21,325 nt of DNA from NCBI GenBank assembly GCA_002422175.1, contig DITR01000041.1:1-21325 (forward strand), given 5' to 3'. Positions 6,713-14,863 of this stretch are shown here, piece after piece. How positions within the stretch are numbered: the stretch's first letter is position 1; every line of letters begins with the position of its first letter. A program made the position numbers and the translations under genes. The DNA comes from Alcaligenaceae bacterium UBA6179 (GTDB lineage Bacteria > Pseudomonadota > Gammaproteobacteria > Burkholderiales > Burkholderiaceae_B). The notes beneath the pieces were generated by a model, which saw only the letters and a program-made list of their open reading frames with translations, made no database searches and had not been told where the DNA came from.

Positions 6713-7882
6713 AAAGATCAACTCAAAAAATATCTCGGTAGTGCCACAATTATCGCCTCAGCATTTATGGGTGGCTCAGCTTTAGCTGATGTCAAAATCG
6801 GTTTCATCGCCACGATGTCAGGTCCTGCCGCAGCGCTTGGGCAAGATATGTACGATGGTTTTATGCTGGGTATAGAACAACTAAACGGCAAACTCGGTGG
6901 TGTAAAGGTTGAAGTCATCAAAGAAGACGATCAACTTAAGCCTGACCTTGGGGTGCAAGCCATAAATAAACTGATTGAACGCGACAAAGTTGATATTGTG
7001 GCGGGTGTTACGTTCTCGAATGTCATGATGGCGATTGCTAAACCAATGGCTGATGCGAACGTCATTTTTGTCGGGTCTAATGCGGGCCCTGCCCCATTAG
7101 CGGGTGCACAATGTAATAGTCAGTTTTTCTTTACCTCTTGGCAAAATGACCAACAGGCTGAAGGTGTCGGCAAGTATGCTGCTGATAAAGGCTACAAAAA
7201 GGTCTACTTGATGGCACCAAACTATCAGGCGGGTAAAGATGCAGTCGCGGGTTTTAAGCGTCAATACAATGGTGGCGTAGCAGGCGAGGTTTACACCACC
7301 GTAAACCAACCTGATTACTCAGCTGAAATTGCTCAATTGCAAGCGGCTAACCCTGATGCAGTCTATGTATTTTACCCAGGCGGCATGGGCGTGAACTTTA
7401 TTAAACAGTTTCGCCAAGCGGGCTTATTGGGCAAAATACCGTTGATGTCTGTTTCAACGGCTGACGGCTCAACTTTACCTGCTTTGAAAGAAACCGCTCT
7501 AGGTGTTATTTCAGGTACGTTTTGGGGCCCCGACTTTAATAACGAAACCAGCAAAAACTTTGTTGCGGCTTTTGAAAAGAAATACGGTCGCATTCCATCA
7601 CAGTACGCGGCACAATCTTATGACTCTGCTTTGTTAATTGACAGCGCCCTCAAGAAAACCGGTGGCAATGTGACTGACAAAAAAGCATTTACTGATGCCT
7701 TGCGTGCAGCTGAGTTCAAGTCGTTACGCGGCAATTTAAAATTCAATAAAAATGGCTTCCCAATTCAAGACATGTATGTGTTTGAAGTGGCTAAAGATGA
7801 TCAAGGTCGTGTTTCGTTAAAGACTTTATCTAAAGCGCTTACCAACCACCCTGACTCATTTGTTGGCCAGTGCCCGCTTTAA
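6710..7882 (+). CDS. ABC transporter substrate-binding protein, branched-chain amino acid (LivK/HAAT) type
   Basis: A 390-residue periplasmic solute receptor of the Leu/Ile/Val-binding protein family (Peripla_BP_6). A Sec signal peptide is evident: KK near the start, a hydrophobic stretch, and likely cleavage after Ala26 in SALA-DV. The mature protein begins with the family's typical KIGFIATMSGPAAALGQDM. The start codon is TTG at 6710, supported by GGAG (6698-6701) eight bases upstream and by the complete signal peptide. In Burkholderiales such receptors often serve aromatic acids rather than amino acids, and the context here suggests it binds the pathway's substrate. It is followed by a strong stem-loop before the permease genes. 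Confidence 0.92.
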   Translation: MKDQLKKYLGSATIIASAFMGGSALADVKIGFIATMSGPAAALGQDMYDGFMLGIEQLNGKLGGVKVEVIKEDDQLKPDLGVQAINKLIERDKVDIVAGVTFSNVMMAIAKPMADANVIFVGSNAGPAPLAGAQCNSQFFFTSWQNDQQAEGVGKYAADKGYKKVYLMAPNYQAGKDAVAGFKRQYNGGVAGEVYTTVNQPDYSAEIAQLQAANPDAVYVFYPGGMGVNFIKQFRQAGLLGKIPLMSVSTADGSTLPALKETALGVISGTFWGPDFNNETSKNFVAAFEKKYGRIPSQYAAQSYDSALLIDSALKKTGGNVTDKKAFTDALRAAEFKSLRGNLKFNKNGFPIQDMYVFEVAKDDQGRVSLKTLSKALTNHPDSFVGQCPL

Positions 7883-7903
7883 TTAACGTATTTGAAACTT
7901 GGT

Positions 7904-7953
7904 GCCCCATCAAACCTTAATGCCTAGATGTTTTAGGCAGGTTTGACTGGGGC
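7904..7953 (+). promoter_or_regulatory. Long stem-loop between binding-protein and permease genes
   Basis: GCCCCATCAAACC (7904-7916) pairs with GGTTTGACTGGGGC (7940-7953) apart from one bulged base. Inside it TGCCTA (7921-7926) pairs with TAGGCA (7934-7939), leaving a TTAA bulge on the left. It lies in the 112-bp gap after the binding-protein stop. There is only a short GTTTT downstream, so it is not a clean intrinsic terminator. It more likely stabilises the upstream mRNA or partly attenuates transcription, which would keep the receptor more abundant than the membrane components. Confidence 0.7.
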
Positions 7954-7994
7954 CTGACAAGTTTTAGGTCACTGAATAAAAAACTCTCACATAT

Positions 7995-8921
7995 ATGACC
8001 TTTAATCTGGTTCTAGCACAAACGCTTAACGGCTTTCAGTTTGGTATTTTGCTATTTCTCATGGCAGCTGGGCTGACGTTGGTTTTTGGCATTATGAGTT
8101 TTGTGAATCTGGCACATGGTTCACTTTATATGTTGGGCGCTTATTTTGCTGCAGTGATTGCATCACAATCGGGTTCTTTCATGTTGGCCGTTGTATTAGC
8201 AACGGTAGGTTTATTTATTTTAGGTTTATTACTTGACGCAGGTGGTCTTGCTATCTTGCATAAACGAGGGCACCTTGACCAGGTATTAGCCACCTTTGGT
8301 TTGGTCTTGTTTTTTAATGAACTGGTGCGTGTCATTTGGGGAAATGCCCCCTTATATATGGACGCCCCAGAAGCCTTAGCGGGTTCATTTAGTTTTCTTG
8401 ATTTTAATTATCCAGCTTATCGACTGGTTATTATTGCTGCCGGTTTGTTAGTAGCACTGGGTTTATATTTGCTCATTGAACGCACACGCATCGGTATGCT
8501 CATTCGCGCGGGGGCCAGTAACCGTGGCATGGTGGGCGCATTGGGTGTCAATATCAGTTGGCTCAATCGTTTTATATTTGCGCTAGGGGCGGCCTTAGCT
8601 GGCTTAGCTGGCGCTTTGGTTGGGCCCATTCTTTCAATTCAGTCTGGTATGGGCGAACCCATTTTAATTTTGACTCTTGTCGTCATTGTGATTGGTGGCA
8701 TTGGCTCAATACGTGGGGCGTTTTATGGTGCCCTAGTTGTCGGTATTGTTGACACCCTAGGCCGAGTTTTACTACCCGTATGGCTCGTTCAAACATTTAG
8801 CCCGTCATTTGCCAGTGGTGTGGGCCCTGCTTTAGCATCTATGTTGGTCTATTTATTAATGGCTGTGATTCTAGCGATTAAGCCTGATGGTTTGTTTCCC
8901 GTCAAAGCACGGGGTAGTTGA
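7995..8921 (+). CDS. Branched-chain-type ABC transporter permease (LivH-like)
   Basis: A 308-residue integral membrane permease, almost entirely hydrophobic, with about eight transmembrane segments. Typical LivH sequences are present: LTLVFGIMSFVNLAHGSLYM near the N-terminus, the cytoplasmic loop ERTRIGMLIRAGASNRGMVGALG that contacts the ATPases, and VVIVIGGIGSIRGAFYGALVVG near the C-terminus. It pairs with the LivM-like permease encoded next to form the importer channel. The ATG at 7995 lacks a strong ribosome-binding site, but the N-terminus is typical of the family. Confidence 0.93.
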   Translation: MTFNLVLAQTLNGFQFGILLFLMAAGLTLVFGIMSFVNLAHGSLYMLGAYFAAVIASQSGSFMLAVVLATVGLFILGLLLDAGGLAILHKRGHLDQVLATFGLVLFFNELVRVIWGNAPLYMDAPEALAGSFSFLDFNYPAYRLVIIAAGLLVALGLYLLIERTRIGMLIRAGASNRGMVGALGVNISWLNRFIFALGAALAGLAGALVGPILSIQSGMGEPILILTLVVIVIGGIGSIRGAFYGALVVGIVDTLGRVLLPVWLVQTFSPSFASGVGPALASMLVYLLMAVILAIKPDGLFPVKARGS

Positions 8922-8952
8922 TGCAACTAACCGTACCAGCGACCAAACAAGC

Positions 8953-9963
8953 ATGAATCAACAACCCGCTCTTGTGGCTGCAACGCCTCAGCCTATTCGT
9001 AAGTCACGTGTGATGTTACGTCGCGCCATCATCACGACTGTTTTAGGTATCTTATTTTTGATACCACTTTACGCGTGGCTTGCAGACGACATTTTTATGT
9101 TGACCTTATTTGGTCGAATTTTAGTCTTCGCTCTCGCAGCACTGGGTTTAAATATAGCGCTCGGTTTTGGCGGTATGGTGAGCTTGGGCCACGCTTTATA
9201 TATGGGCTTAGGTGGTTATTCAGTGGGCATTTTGTCAACCCTGGGTATGACTGACGGATGGCTGCATTTGTTTACAGCTGTCGCCCTAACTACCGTTGTG
9301 GCGATACCCATTGGCTGGGTGGCATTACGCACGCAAGGCATTGCTTTCATCATGATTACACTGGCTTTTGCTCAGCTTTTTTATTATGTCTTTGTGAGCT
9401 TGCGGCAATTCGGTGGCGACGATGGCATGAGTTTGGCTGACTTAAGTTCATTTGGAGCATTAACGGGTGATAAGTACGCGATTTATATTGCACTATCGCT
9501 GGTGCTGGCCTTCACACTCTGGTTTGTTAACCGTATTGCGCATGCGCGTTTTGGTTTGGTGTTGCGTGCCACTTGTGTAAACGAACGTCGCGTAAATGCA
9601 CTGGGTACACGCAGTGTTCCTTACCGCTTAATGGCCTATGTGTTGTCAGCACAAATTTGTGCAGTGGCCGGTTTCTTTTTAGTGAACTTAACCGGCTTTG
9701 TATCGCCCGCTATGATGAGCTGGACGGTGTCGGGCGAGTTAATTGTAATGGTGTTGTTAGGCGGTTTAGGTACCGTATTTGGCCCTATCATCGGAGCGGT
9801 GGCATTTTTGCTGATTGAGGAAGGCCTCAAATCGCTGACTGAACATTGGCCACTCATCATGGGCCCTTTTATTGTTTTAGTGGTGGTATTTTTAAAAAAT
9901 GGTTTATGGGGTTTATTACAAGACCGCAAAGAAAGCGCTCAAGGCGGTGGGGGCAACCATTAA
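8953..9963 (+). CDS. Branched-chain-type ABC transporter permease (LivM-like)
   Basis: A 336-residue permease, partner of the LivH-like protein. A hydrophilic N-terminus of about 30 residues precedes multiple transmembrane segments with the family signature LNIALGFGGMVSLGHALYMG. Toward the C-terminus is the conserved VMVLLGGLGTVFGPIIGA. I chose the ATG at 8953, 31 bp after the upstream stop. An earlier in-frame ATG at 8887 would overlap the upstream gene by 35 bp and add 22 residues unlike the family. Neither has a convincing ribosome-binding site. The next gene's ATG follows its TAA with no gap. Confidence 0.9.
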   Translation: MNQQPALVAATPQPIRKSRVMLRRAIITTVLGILFLIPLYAWLADDIFMLTLFGRILVFALAALGLNIALGFGGMVSLGHALYMGLGGYSVGILSTLGMTDGWLHLFTAVALTTVVAIPIGWVALRTQGIAFIMITLAFAQLFYYVFVSLRQFGGDDGMSLADLSSFGALTGDKYAIYIALSLVLAFTLWFVNRIAHARFGLVLRATCVNERRVNALGTRSVPYRLMAYVLSAQICAVAGFFLVNLTGFVSPAMMSWTVSGELIVMVLLGGLGTVFGPIIGAVAFLLIEEGLKSLTEHWPLIMGPFIVLVVVFLKNGLWGLLQDRKESAQGGGGNH

Positions 9964-10722
9964 ATGAATAAACCCCTATTAAACGTCACAGGTTTGGTTA
10001 AACACTTTGGTGGTCTTTGCGTGACAGATGAAGTTGATTTGTCAATTTCAAAAGGTGAGATTCACGCTGTCATTGGCCCTAATGGTGCCGGCAAAACAAC
10101 GTTAATTAATCAAATTGTTGGTGAAATAAAACCAGACGCCGGTCACATTTATTTGGGCGATGAAGAGGCCACCTATTGGTCAGTGGCACGGCGTGCACGC
10201 GCCGGTATTGGCCGTTCATACCAAATCAATTCACTGATACCCCACTTTACCGTTCTAGAAAACGTTTTACTGGCAACGCAAGCTGCGGCTGGGCATAATT
10301 TTTACTTCTTCAAGCCCGCTACTGCCGTAACGCCTTTGATTGAACAAGCACAGGCCTGTCTTGTGTCGGTCAATTTAATTGCTGAGCAAAATCGTGTTGC
10401 CGGTGCACTGTCGTATGGTCAACAACGCTTAATTGAAATTGCCATGGCGTTAGCAACACGACCAAAATTATTGTTACTTGATGAGCCAATGGCTGGCTTG
10501 GGCCCGACCGAAACCGAACGCATGGTCGAGTTATTATTAACACTGCAGCACCAGTACGCAACACTTTTAGTCGAACACGATATGGGCGCTGTGTTTGCAT
10601 TGGCCACCCAAGTCAGTGTGCTGGTCTACGGCAAAATACTCATGTGTGACACCCCCTATGCCGTGCGCAACAGCGATGTGGTGCGTGAAGCGTACTTGGG
10701 CGACGAAGAGATTGACGCATGA
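9964..10722 (+). CDS. Branched-chain-type ABC transporter ATP-binding protein (LivG-like)
   Basis: A 252-residue ATPase of the importer. Walker A is GPNGAGKTT at 38-46. The ABC signature LSYGQQ is at 149-154. Walker B LLLLDEP carries Asp173 and the catalytic Glu174, and the switch histidine follows in LLVEHDM. Length and the LivG-specific C-terminal region (ending AYLGDEE) are normal. It starts immediately after the LivM-like stop codon and its own stop overlaps the next start (ATGA), so the importer genes are translationally coupled. Confidence 0.95.
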   Translation: MNKPLLNVTGLVKHFGGLCVTDEVDLSISKGEIHAVIGPNGAGKTTLINQIVGEIKPDAGHIYLGDEEATYWSVARRARAGIGRSYQINSLIPHFTVLENVLLATQAAAGHNFYFFKPATAVTPLIEQAQACLVSVNLIAEQNRVAGALSYGQQRLIEIAMALATRPKLLLLDEPMAGLGPTETERMVELLLTLQHQYATLLVEHDMGAVFALATQVSVLVYGKILMCDTPYAVRNSDVVREAYLGDEEIDA

Positions 10723-11540
10723 TGATTTCAACTGACTCATCTCACTCTGCCACGGGCTCCTCAACAACCGCCTCTGCTGCCTCAAACAATGTGACAGTCG
10801 CTAAGAGCCCAGACCCTCTCAGCACTATTCAAACAACGCCGTTGCTTGAAGTCAAAGACATCAACTCAGGTTACGGCATGAGCCAAGTTTTGTTCGATAT
10901 GAGCCTACGTGTGATGCCCGGTGAATTTGTTAGTTTACAAGGCCGCAATGGTATGGGGAAATCAACCACCATTCGTAGCATTATGGCGCAATTGGCGCAT
11001 ACATCGGGTCACGTTTTATGGAAAGGTCAACGCATCGATCATCTGGTTGATTATCAAATAGCACGCCTAGGCATTGGTTTAGTGCCTGAAGGCCGACAAA
11101 TTTTTCCCAATTTAACTGTTTGGGAAAACTTAGTCGCCACCGCCCGTGCACCAAAAAAAACAACGGGTTGGAATATTGAACGGGTCTATGCATTTTTTCC
11201 ACGTTTAGCGGAACGCGCTAAAAACTTTGGCAATCAATTGTCGGGCGGCGAACAGCAGATGCTAGCCATTGGGCGCGCTTTAATGACCAACCCTGAGTTG
11301 CTAATATTAGACGAGGCCACCGAAGGCTTGTCGCCTTTGTTACGTCAAGAAATATGGCAAACCTTAGCGGCCTTGCGCGAAGCCGGCTTATCAATTTTAG
11401 TGACTGATAAAAACTTGAAACAATTACTGACGTTGTGTGACCAGCATTTCATCATCGAAAAAGGTCAATGCGTGTGGTCAGGCGACTCTGCAGCGTTTAG
11501 AGCTGACCCCACACTAAAGCAGCGTTATTTGGTGGCTTAA
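10719..11540 (+). CDS. Branched-chain-type ABC transporter ATP-binding protein (LivF-like)
   Basis: The second importer ATPase, 273 residues. Walker A is GRNGMGKST at 75-83, the signature LSGGEQQ at 174-180, and Walker B ends in Asp198-Glu199 (LLILDEA). The family usually has about 235-240 residues. The extra length is an N-terminal tail of about 40 residues rich in Ser, Thr and Ala before the normal beginning PLLEVKDINSGYG. The ATGA overlap with the LivG-like gene favours the long form, but translation could in principle start later at a non-ATG codon. Where most family members have a VEQN segment after Walker B, this protein has VTDKN. Confidence 0.93.
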   Translation: MMISTDSSHSATGSSTTASAASNNVTVAKSPDPLSTIQTTPLLEVKDINSGYGMSQVLFDMSLRVMPGEFVSLQGRNGMGKSTTIRSIMAQLAHTSGHVLWKGQRIDHLVDYQIARLGIGLVPEGRQIFPNLTVWENLVATARAPKKTTGWNIERVYAFFPRLAERAKNFGNQLSGGEQQMLAIGRALMTNPELLILDEATEGLSPLLRQEIWQTLAALREAGLSILVTDKNLKQLLTLCDQHFIIEKGQCVWSGDSAAFRADPTLKQRYLVA

Positions 11541-11550
11541 GGGCAAACGA

Positions 11551-12387
11551 ATGAACCTTAAAAATTCATCTGATCTTAAACATAAAGTCGCTATCATCGG
11601 CCGTGGTGCAGTCGCCTTTGAAGTGATTACCTATGCTTTAAACGATGCGCGCTTTGATGTGGCATTGGTATTACAACCGGGCCGCCCTGCCCCAACCGAA
11701 TCAGTACTCAATCAAGCTAACGTGTTGTTTGGCCTAGATGAACTGCTGACTTGGCAACCTGATTTAGTTATTGAGGCAGCAGGCAAAGTAGCGCTACAAA
11801 CCTATGTTGCACCGTGCTTAGCCGCTGGGGTAAGCGTCATCGCTTCATCTGTTGGCGCTTTAGCTGATGAAGAGCTGTTTAAAACACTTCATCAAGCTGC
11901 GATAACTGGCCACAGTAAATTGATCTTACCTTCAGGTGCTGTCGGTGCACTTGACTATTTGTCAGCCACTCGTTTTGCGACCTCTAGCATCGAGGCCCCT
12001 ACAGCCATTGTGTATGAATCTCGCAAACCCCCTAGTGCTTGGCGTGATGTCTTGGCCGAGAGAGGTCTACCTCTAACACCCGACGCCCCCATTACATTGT
12101 TTGAAGGATCAGCACGCGAGGCTGCAAAGTTGTTTCCGCAAAACTTAAATGTTGCGGCTACCATTGCATTGGCTGGGGCCGGAATGGACAACACTCAGGT
12201 CAGCGTTGTGGTTGACCCAGCTGCGAAAGGTAACATGCACACCCTTACCGCAACCGGTTCATTTGGCAGTCTATCAGCCCAAATCATGAATCGCCCCTCA
12301 CCCACAAACCCCAAAACATCATGGGTGGTGGGTTTGAGCATCATCTCTAACCTAGATCGGTATTTTGCCCCGATTGTGGTGGGTTAG
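11551..12387 (+). CDS. L-aspartate dehydrogenase-like NAD(P)-dependent oxidoreductase (NadX family)
   Basis: A 278-residue protein of the aspartate dehydrogenase family, whose known members interconvert L-aspartate and iminoaspartate/oxaloacetate with NAD(P). The Rossmann motif is GRGAVA at 17-22, followed by IEAAG (74-78). The catalytic domain shows SGAVGALDYL, KPPSAW, EGSAREAA, NLNVAATIALAG and VDPAAKGNMHTLT, with His230 in the expected catalytic position. It lies 10 bp after the importer genes with AAGGG upstream, so it is the last gene of the operon. Because the cluster lacks NAD-synthesis genes, a catabolic role is more likely: reducing or oxidising an amino/imino acid made by ring cleavage. 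The exact substrate is unproven. Confidence 0.87.
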   Translation: MNLKNSSDLKHKVAIIGRGAVAFEVITYALNDARFDVALVLQPGRPAPTESVLNQANVLFGLDELLTWQPDLVIEAAGKVALQTYVAPCLAAGVSVIASSVGALADEELFKTLHQAAITGHSKLILPSGAVGALDYLSATRFATSSIEAPTAIVYESRKPPSAWRDVLAERGLPLTPDAPITLFEGSAREAAKLFPQNLNVAATIALAGAGMDNTQVSVVVDPAAKGNMHTLTATGSFGSLSAQIMNRPSPTNPKTSWVVGLSIISNLDRYFAPIVVG

Positions 12388-12412
12388 GTACGCAACGATA
12401 CCCAACGACACG

Positions 12413-13039
12413 CTACTTGCGATAAGCCAAAATACGTTCACAATACCGGGCGATGGTATCAATTTCTAAGTTGACCGCTTGACCGGGTTTAAGGTGCTTG
12501 AGCGTGGTCATGGCGATAGTGTGGGGTATGAGGTTAATGCTGAACTGGGTTCCATCAGCCACGTCATCTACAGAATTCACAGTGAGGCTGACGCCATTCA
12601 CGGCAACGGAGCCTTTGTACGCCATAAAGGGCGCCAAAGAAACAGGGGCATGCACCACCAGCAACCAAGACTCGCCCACAGATTCAAACTGTACAACATG
12701 CCCTAGACCATCAACATGACCCGACACCAAATGACCGCCAATGGCGTCACCAATACGCATGGCTTTTTCTAAGTTGACAGGGCCCAGCTCAGCTAAACCG
12801 ACCGTGCGGTTTAAGCTTTCTTTTGACACATCGAATGTAAAACCTGATGGTTTAAGTGACGTCACCGTCAGGCACGCCCCCTGAATCGCAATCGAATCAC
12901 CCAGCTTAACATCGCTTATATCAAGCGTTGTGCTGTTCACGTGTATACGCAAGCCCGTGTTGTGCGCATCGTAGCCCACGGCGGCTAAGGGCTCTATACG
13001 TTCAATTTGACCCACTGCTGCGACAATACCTGTAAACAT
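12413..13039 (-). CDS. ribE: Riboflavin synthase, alpha subunit
   Basis: A 208-residue enzyme that dismutates two 6,7-dimethyl-8-ribityllumazine molecules into riboflavin plus a pyrimidine. It begins with the hallmark MFTGIV and contains two homologous lumazine-binding repeats: about 1-97 with AIQGACLTVTSL, and about 98-200 with VAVNGVSLTVNSV. AGGATA precedes the ATG. It is the last gene of the minus-strand glyA-nrdR-ribD-riboflavin synthase block and faces the catabolic operon tail to tail with a 25-bp gap. The symbol follows proteobacterial use (ribC in E. coli). Confidence 0.95.
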   Translation of the reverse strand: MFTGIVAAVGQIERIEPLAAVGYDAHNTGLRIHVNSTTLDISDVKLGDSIAIQGACLTVTSLKPSGFTFDVSKESLNRTVGLAELGPVNLEKAMRIGDAIGGHLVSGHVDGLGHVVQFESVGESWLLVVHAPVSLAPFMAYKGSVAVNGVSLTVNSVDDVADGTQFSINLIPHTIAMTTLKHLKPGQAVNLEIDTIARYCERILAYRK

Positions 13040-13059
13040 GAATTTATCCTAATGTGTTC

Positions 13060-13083
13060 ATTCGTTTATTCGTTCATTCGTTC
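13060..13083. repeat. Three tandem 8-bp units upstream of riboflavin synthase
   Basis: ATTCGTTT, ATTCGTTC and ATTCGTTC follow one another in the 114-bp gap between ribD and the riboflavin synthase gene, about 20 bp upstream of the latter's start. This is a short sequence repeat that could vary in copy number; no function can be assigned. Confidence 0.6.
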
Positions 13084-13153
13084 AATTGATTTAGCTCTGA
13101 CATTTGAAAACCCCTACACTTATTATCAATGCTCACCACACACTGACTGATCA

Positions 13154-14374
13154 TCATATATAAATCACGCTCTGCATATCGATCAAATGCAGGCTAGCAC
13201 GCAGCGCTTCCCATCGGGCCGTATGACGGGCACGCACACGAATATCTGCCCCAACAGGTGATACCTCAGCAAAGGTTAACTGTGTGGCTTGATCAAGCGT
13301 GTCAATGCCAGGAATATCAAGCATTGGTTTACCCAAACCTAAGAAGCTAGGCGCTAAATAGAGCAATAATTCGTCAACCATACCCGCTTGCCAAATCGCG
13401 CCATTTAAACCCGCACCCGCTTCAACATGCAATTCGTTGATGTCATGTTTACCCAACCAACGCATCATCTCGCCAATATCGACCCGATGGGGTGGTTTGG
13501 CATCAGCAATTTGCACAATTTCAACACCCAAGTTTATGAGGTTTTGATATTTAGCAGGTTGCAGTGTGGGGTCATTGGCCACGAATAAAACAATTGACCG
13601 GGCGGGTTGTTCTTGCAAACCAGCAAACACTCGTGCTGTTTCAAGAATTTCAAAGCGGGGGTCAACGATTGCTAACTTCGGTTGCCGGCGGGTTGACACG
13701 GCGCGCACGTTCATCAGCGGGTCATCAGTTTTAATGGTGCCAATACCGGTCATCACCATGCAACTACGGGCACGCCAATGGTGGCCGTCGTCACGCGCAG
13801 CTTGTTGGGTGATCCATTGTGAATCACCGTTGGCCAACGCGGTTTGTGAATCAAGCGAAGCCGCAATTTTGAGCCAAACATAAGGTACGCCACGCGTCAT
13901 ACGTGACACAAACCCCGGATTTAATGCCAGAGCTTCATCAGCCAGAACACCCACGGTGACTTCAATACCCGCGACACGTAATGCGCTCATACCTCGACCG
14001 GCAACTCTTGGGTTCGGGTCAAAATGAGCAAACACCACACGTGCAGGTTTCGCAAGAATGAGCGCATCGACACAGGGCGGTGTTTTACCGTAATGGCTGC
14101 AGGGTTCAAGCGAAATATAAACTGTAGCGCCCTGTGTCGTGTTGCCCTGGCTGATAACATTTTGAAGCGCAACTATTTCAGCATGCGCATGCCCAACTGC
14201 TGAGGTTGAACCTTGCCCTAATACTTGCCCATCACGAACAACTAAGCAACCCACTCGCGGGTTGGGGTTCGGCACATACAGGGCTGATTCAGCCAGTGCC
14301 AGTGCTTGACGCATAAAGTAAATATCTTGGTCAGCATGAACAGGCGACGCAGGTGATGTGATGTTTGACATCAA
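13154..14374 (-). CDS. ribD: Bifunctional riboflavin biosynthesis deaminase/reductase
   Basis: A 406-residue two-domain enzyme catalysing the second and third steps of riboflavin synthesis from GTP. The N-terminal deaminase domain (about 15-160) binds zinc through His64 of HAE (64-66), Cys92 and Cys101 in PCSHYGKTPPC. The C-terminal reductase domain (about 165-395) shows VWLKIAASLDSQTA and the NAD(P)-binding EAGAGLNGAIW region. Two adjacent ATGs begin the reading frame (14374 and 14371). Only 3 bp separate it from nrdR upstream, so the genes are co-transcribed. It is longer than the common 360-380 residues because of modest N- and C-terminal additions. Confidence 0.95.
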   Translation of the reverse strand: MMSNITSPASPVHADQDIYFMRQALALAESALYVPNPNPRVGCLVVRDGQVLGQGSTSAVGHAHAEIVALQNVISQGNTTQGATVYISLEPCSHYGKTPPCVDALILAKPARVVFAHFDPNPRVAGRGMSALRVAGIEVTVGVLADEALALNPGFVSRMTRGVPYVWLKIAASLDSQTALANGDSQWITQQAARDDGHHWRARSCMVMTGIGTIKTDDPLMNVRAVSTRRQPKLAIVDPRFEILETARVFAGLQEQPARSIVLFVANDPTLQPAKYQNLINLGVEIVQIADAKPPHRVDIGEMMRWLGKHDINELHVEAGAGLNGAIWQAGMVDELLLYLAPSFLGLGKPMLDIPGIDTLDQATQLTFAEVSPVGADIRVRARHTARWEALRASLHLIDMQSVIYI

Positions 14375-14377
14375 AGA

Positions 14378-14848
14378 CTAACCCTTACGTTGCTGCACAG
14401 GACCTTGCATTTCTTTGATGGCTTGCACAAACTCGCCAATGTCTTCAAAACTTTTATAAACTGATGCAAAACGAACATAAGCGACCTTATCAAGCTTATG
14501 CAGTTCAGCCATAACCAGTGCACCGATTTGTTCGGTAGAGACCTCACGCTCGCCCAGCATCAACAGGTTTTCTTCGATACGATTGACGGCTTGATCAAGT
14601 TGTTCAGTGCTGACAGGGCGTTTACGTAAAGCTAAAGATAAACTACCCCGTAGTTTTTCAACAGAAAAATCATGACGGCTTCCATTGCGTTTGACCACAG
14701 TAGGCATAATGAGCTCACTGCGTTCAAAAGTAGTGAAACGTTTGTCGCATGATTCACAGCGACGACGACGACGAATAAAATCGCCTTCGTCGCCTACACG
14801 AGAATCAATGACGGCTGTTTCAAGATGGCCGCAAAAAGGACATTTCAT
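14378..14848 (-). CDS. nrdR: Transcriptional repressor NrdR
   Basis: A 156-residue, full-length NrdR that represses ribonucleotide reductase genes according to nucleotide pool state. The zinc ribbon uses Cys3, Cys6, Cys31 and Cys34 and includes the basic run RRRRR. The ATP-cone domain spans about 49-139 (PTVVKRNGSRHDFSVEKLRG onward). It lies between glyA (15-bp gap) and ribD (3-bp gap), an order common in Betaproteobacteria. Confidence 0.97.
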   Translation of the reverse strand: MKCPFCGHLETAVIDSRVGDEGDFIRRRRRCESCDKRFTTFERSELIMPTVVKRNGSRHDFSVEKLRGSLSLALRKRPVSTEQLDQAVNRIEENLLMLGEREVSTEQIGALVMAELHKLDKVAYVRFASVYKSFEDIGEFVQAIKEMQGPVQQRKG

Positions 14849-14863
14849 GATGTCAACTGAACC

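Noticed and set aside
8887..8952. Upstream ATG for the LivM-like permease
   Set aside because: It would overlap the LivH-like gene by 35 bp and add 22 residues unlike the family. The ATG at 8953 gives a normal length.
5981..12387. NAD biosynthesis operon (3-hydroxyanthranilate dioxygenase and aspartate dehydrogenase both lead toward quinolinate)
   Set aside because: No nadA, nadC or kynurenine genes are present, while a molybdenum hydroxylase, a lyase, a high-affinity importer and a divergent LysR point to catabolism.
13040..13153. FMN riboswitch upstream of riboflavin synthase
   Set aside because: The 114-bp gap lacks the conserved multi-stem RFN pattern and contains only a short tandem repeat.
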